This document shows, in pieces, positions 61,990 through 64,000 of a DNA stretch of 64,000 nt. Position numbers and translations under genes: made by a program. The stretch is taken from positions 62,001 through 126,000 of the forward strand of contig CAYUNE010000043.1 of NCBI GenBank assembly GCA_964446115.1, given 5' to 3'. The DNA comes from CAYUNE01 sp964446115 (lineage in GTDB: Bacteria; Desulfobacterota; Desulfobulbia; Desulfobulbales; Desulfobulbaceae). A model generated the notes under the pieces. The model had not been told where the DNA came from and searched no databases. It worked only from the letters and a program-made list of their open reading frames with translations. Position 1 is the stretch's first letter. The number at the start of each line of letters is the position of its first letter.

Positions 61990-63504
61990 TTATCTCCTCC
62001 CCACTTTAAATTCAATGCGCCGATTCTTCGCCTGTCCCTGCTCCGTGTCATTTTCCGCCACCGGGCGTGTTTCACCGTAGCCCACGGCATGCAACCTATC
62101 AGCCGGTACACCTTTTTTGACAAGATAGTCAACCACCGAAGCGGCCCGGTCGGAACTCAGCTTCATATTGGAACGATCATCACCGCGACTGTCGGTATGA
62201 CCACCGACCTCAACATCGACCTCCCGGCACTCCTTGAATATCTCAGCCAATCGATCAAGGGTCCCGAAGCTCTCCGGCAGAATACGGGAACTGGCACTGT
62301 TAAAGAGAATAGTGGTCCCGGACAGTACCCGGTTAAAGCGTTGCTGACAGAGTTCAAGCAGCCTTTCTTTGTCGACGACGCCGATCTCGACGGTGGGGTC
62401 GACTCCTTCGGGCAGAGCAGCCGAGAAGGACTCCTCGAATGCCTTTTTCGCCTCTTCGCTCAACAGCGTGCCTTTCACCTCCACCTTGTCGCCCACCAGG
62501 GAGACGGCGGCCTCGTCAAAACCACCGAGATGGTCCGCAAGCAGATCCATCACTCCGCTCCAGCAGTCGGGAGCCCCTGCGGTAATTTCCAGTTGATCCC
62601 TGACGTTATCCGCTCCAAAGCGGGCCTTGAAACTGTTGAGCAGGCGGAGCTGGGCATCTTCATCGGGTACCATGCCACTGACAACGACCTGACGGTCACG
62701 GATCTCCACCCGGGTCGCGTATGGCGGTTTCTCCTCAGCCTGCGGCTCCACCACCGCCTGGGCGTCCACCTGTTGTTCCTCCTGCGGAGGTTGGGCCTGA
62801 GCCTGCGGCTCTGCTTCAGGTTCGGCAACAGGAGCGGAATCCTTGATCACCGTCTCGATCTCATAGATAACCTTGAAGTTCTCCGGCAAGGCCTCACTGA
62901 TCTTTTTGCGCACCTCATCGCGGATCTCCGGCGATCTCACCCGGCCGTTGACCCGAAGCTCGGCATCCACCGTCTCAATACGCGCGGTTTCAAATTTTTC
63001 CACCTGGGTGAGAACGGCAGCCATGGCCCGCCGCCAATTTTCCGGAGTGCCCTTGGCAAATTCCAGTTCATCCCGCACCCCTTCTCCTCCGAATCTATCC
63101 CGTGCTTCACCCACAAGCCAGGCACGGGATTCCTCATCGGGGACCACGCCCGTCAACACCAGGCTCCCCTCTTCGCGGGTGATCACCGTGCGGTAGGGGC
63201 TGGCAACCGGTTCCTCCACAGGTTCCGAAATCTTCAGGCGATTGTCAACACTGTTCACCCCCCGGACGCTCGCAGCCGTGTCTTCAGCCAGTTTCCGGGT
63301 ATCCACATCCGGAGCGATTCCCTCCAGCAGGACATCCCGGCCATCCACCCGCACCTTGGCGAACTGGAAGTTGCTTTCAGCAAGGGCCCCGGTGGTGCGC
63401 TTGGCAATGTCTTCCTGGATCAATGGAACCTTGTAACGGGAACAGAAAAAAATGAGGAGAGCCAACGCCATAGCTCCCAGGAGAAAAACGAGGGTCCTGC
63501 CCAT
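61990..63504 (-). CDS. BON-domain and OmpA-domain envelope protein
   Basis: 504 residues: an N-terminal membrane anchor (LVFLLGAMALALLIFFCSRY), then about five BON-type modules in two similar pairs. VLTGVVPDEESRAWLVGEAR and VVVSGMVPDEDAQLRLLNSF mark equivalent points of an internal duplication. A Pro/Gln/Glu-rich linker lies between the pairs. The C-terminal OmpA peptidoglycan-binding domain has ILFNSASSRILPESF and VEVGGHTDSRGDDRSNMKLS. The plan recalls mycobacterial ArfA. It probably links membrane and peptidoglycan. Confidence 0.88.
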   Translation of the reverse strand: MGRTLVFLLGAMALALLIFFCSRYKVPLIQEDIAKRTTGALAESNFQFAKVRVDGRDVLLEGIAPDVDTRKLAEDTAASVRGVNSVDNRLKISEPVEEPVASPYRTVITREEGSLVLTGVVPDEESRAWLVGEARDRFGGEGVRDELEFAKGTPENWRRAMAAVLTQVEKFETARIETVDAELRVNGRVRSPEIRDEVRKKISEALPENFKVIYEIETVIKDSAPVAEPEAEPQAQAQPPQEEQQVDAQAVVEPQAEEKPPYATRVEIRDRQVVVSGMVPDEDAQLRLLNSFKARFGADNVRDQLEITAGAPDCWSGVMDLLADHLGGFDEAAVSLVGDKVEVKGTLLSEEAKKAFEESFSAALPEGVDPTVEIGVVDKERLLELCQQRFNRVLSGTTILFNSASSRILPESFGTLDRLAEIFKECREVDVEVGGHTDSRGDDRSNMKLSSDRAASVVDYLVKKGVPADRLHAVGYGETRPVAENDTEQGQAKNRRIEFKVGRR

Positions 63505-63740
63505 ACCACACCTCCCTTAAACGTGGAAAGAGATACCGGGTTGCCGCTCCAGATAAATGGACCGACTGCGGATTCACGCATGCTGCCTTGATAATCTATC
63601 TACAAGCAGCTGTTGTATTTTGCAAGATTTTTAAACAAATCAACAAGAAGCCCCGATTTTTCCATATTGCCGGAATAAAAGTCCGGCAAATGAACGCTCC
63701 TGCGAACCTGGCAGACGCATGGCCGGAAACCGCTACTGTC

Positions 63741-64000
63741 CTACTGCAGCTCTTCCAGTACCGCGGTCAACGCCTCGATGAGCATTCCGATATCCTCCGG
63801 CTCGACGATGAGCGGCGGGATAAACCGCAACACCCGACCACCGGCGAAGTTGATGAGGACCCCGCGTTCAAAGAGCCGGTTCACGATCTCCTGACCACGT
63901 TCAATTCCGGCGGGCGTCAGCACCAGACCCTGAATCAGTCCCAGCCCCCTGGTGCCCGAGGCGATTCCGGGAAACCGCCTGGCGGTTCGTTGCAGCCCCT
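63741..64000 (-). CDS. argD: Acetylornithine aminotransferase, C-terminal part
   Basis: Only the last 86 codons are in the window; the gene continues to the right. The minus strand reads TRGLGLIQGLVLTPAG, NRLFERGVLINFAGGRVLRF and PPLIVEPEDIGMLIEALTAV, the C-terminus of class III PLP aminotransferases of the ArgD type (RGLGLxxG, LRFxPPL). It makes N-acetylornithine in arginine synthesis. Related class III enzymes share these motifs, so the specificity is likely but not certain. Confidence 0.8.
   Translation of the reverse strand, partial: GLQRTARRFPGIASGTRGLGLIQGLVLTPAGIERGQEIVNRLFERGVLINFAGGRVLRFIPPLIVEPEDIGMLIEALTAVLEELQ

Overview
The window (about 55% G+C, densely coding, no phage genes or IS transposases seen) looks like the chromosome of a sulfate-reducing member of the Desulfobacterota, probably Desulfobulbales. 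The main evidence is a complete dsrMKJOP operon with its RsbRD-domain leader gene. Supporting evidence is a selenocysteine-containing SelD, a YedF-type selenium protein, and an EF-G of the spirochaete/planctomycete/delta (mitochondrial EFG1-like) type. The taxonomic level is inferred; the gene calls come from motifs read directly.

Layout. 1-13.9 kb: an exosortase (XrtA/PEP-CTERM-type) exopolysaccharide locus. A TPR lipoprotein leaves the window on the left. Facing away from it are a Wza-like export protein, an outer-membrane barrel, an asparagine-synthase-type amidotransferase, an acyl carrier protein, an AMP-forming ligase, a WbuX-like PP-loop amidotransferase, the exosortase, EpsI, a hexapeptide acyltransferase, a polysaccharide deacetylase, a FemAB-like protein and a VOC protein. 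13.9-17.3 kb (minus): ptsN, rpoN, lptB, lptA. 17.6-23.5 kb: SPFH protein, M20 peptidase, selD (in-frame UGA) facing the other way, purF, ferredoxin and an ICMT-like membrane protein, closed by a strong bidirectional terminator. 23.5-29.3 kb (minus): RsbRD-dsrM-K-J-O-P. 29.4-38.8 kb (minus): S41 protease, yedF, MBL hydrolase, HDOD protein, a small RHH-like protein, a eukaryotic-type HisA, a RecA-like ATPase, fusA and tRNA-Phe. 40.0-54.7 kb (plus): a type I secretion locus with two adjacent ABC exporter subunits, an HlyD adaptor, a REC-HATPase regulator, a 1915-residue RTX/VCBS adhesin and a TolC-like protein. 55-64 kb (minus): an MCP-PilZ receptor, an amidohydrolase, an RlmKL-arsenate-reductase fusion, a coiled-coil DUF4332-like protein, a BON/OmpA protein and the end of argD.

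Functionally the window combines cell-envelope and biofilm functions (exosortase/EPS locus, secreted adhesin, LPS transport, PilZ receptor) with the sulfite-reduction membrane complex. RpoN is encoded next to the exosortase locus, and a sigma-54-like site lies inside that locus.

The least explained items are: (1) a dispersed family of palindromic intergenic repeats (about 65-175 bp, at least six copies plus one orphan end motif) with conserved ends and loop but stems that differ in sequence and still pair; (2) a two-gene ABC exporter with no canonical LSGGQ in either subunit and an almost wholly degenerate first NBD; (3) an RTX adhesin whose RTX block is followed by about 600 residues, mostly acidic; (4) an rRNA methyltransferase fused to an arsenate-reductase domain.
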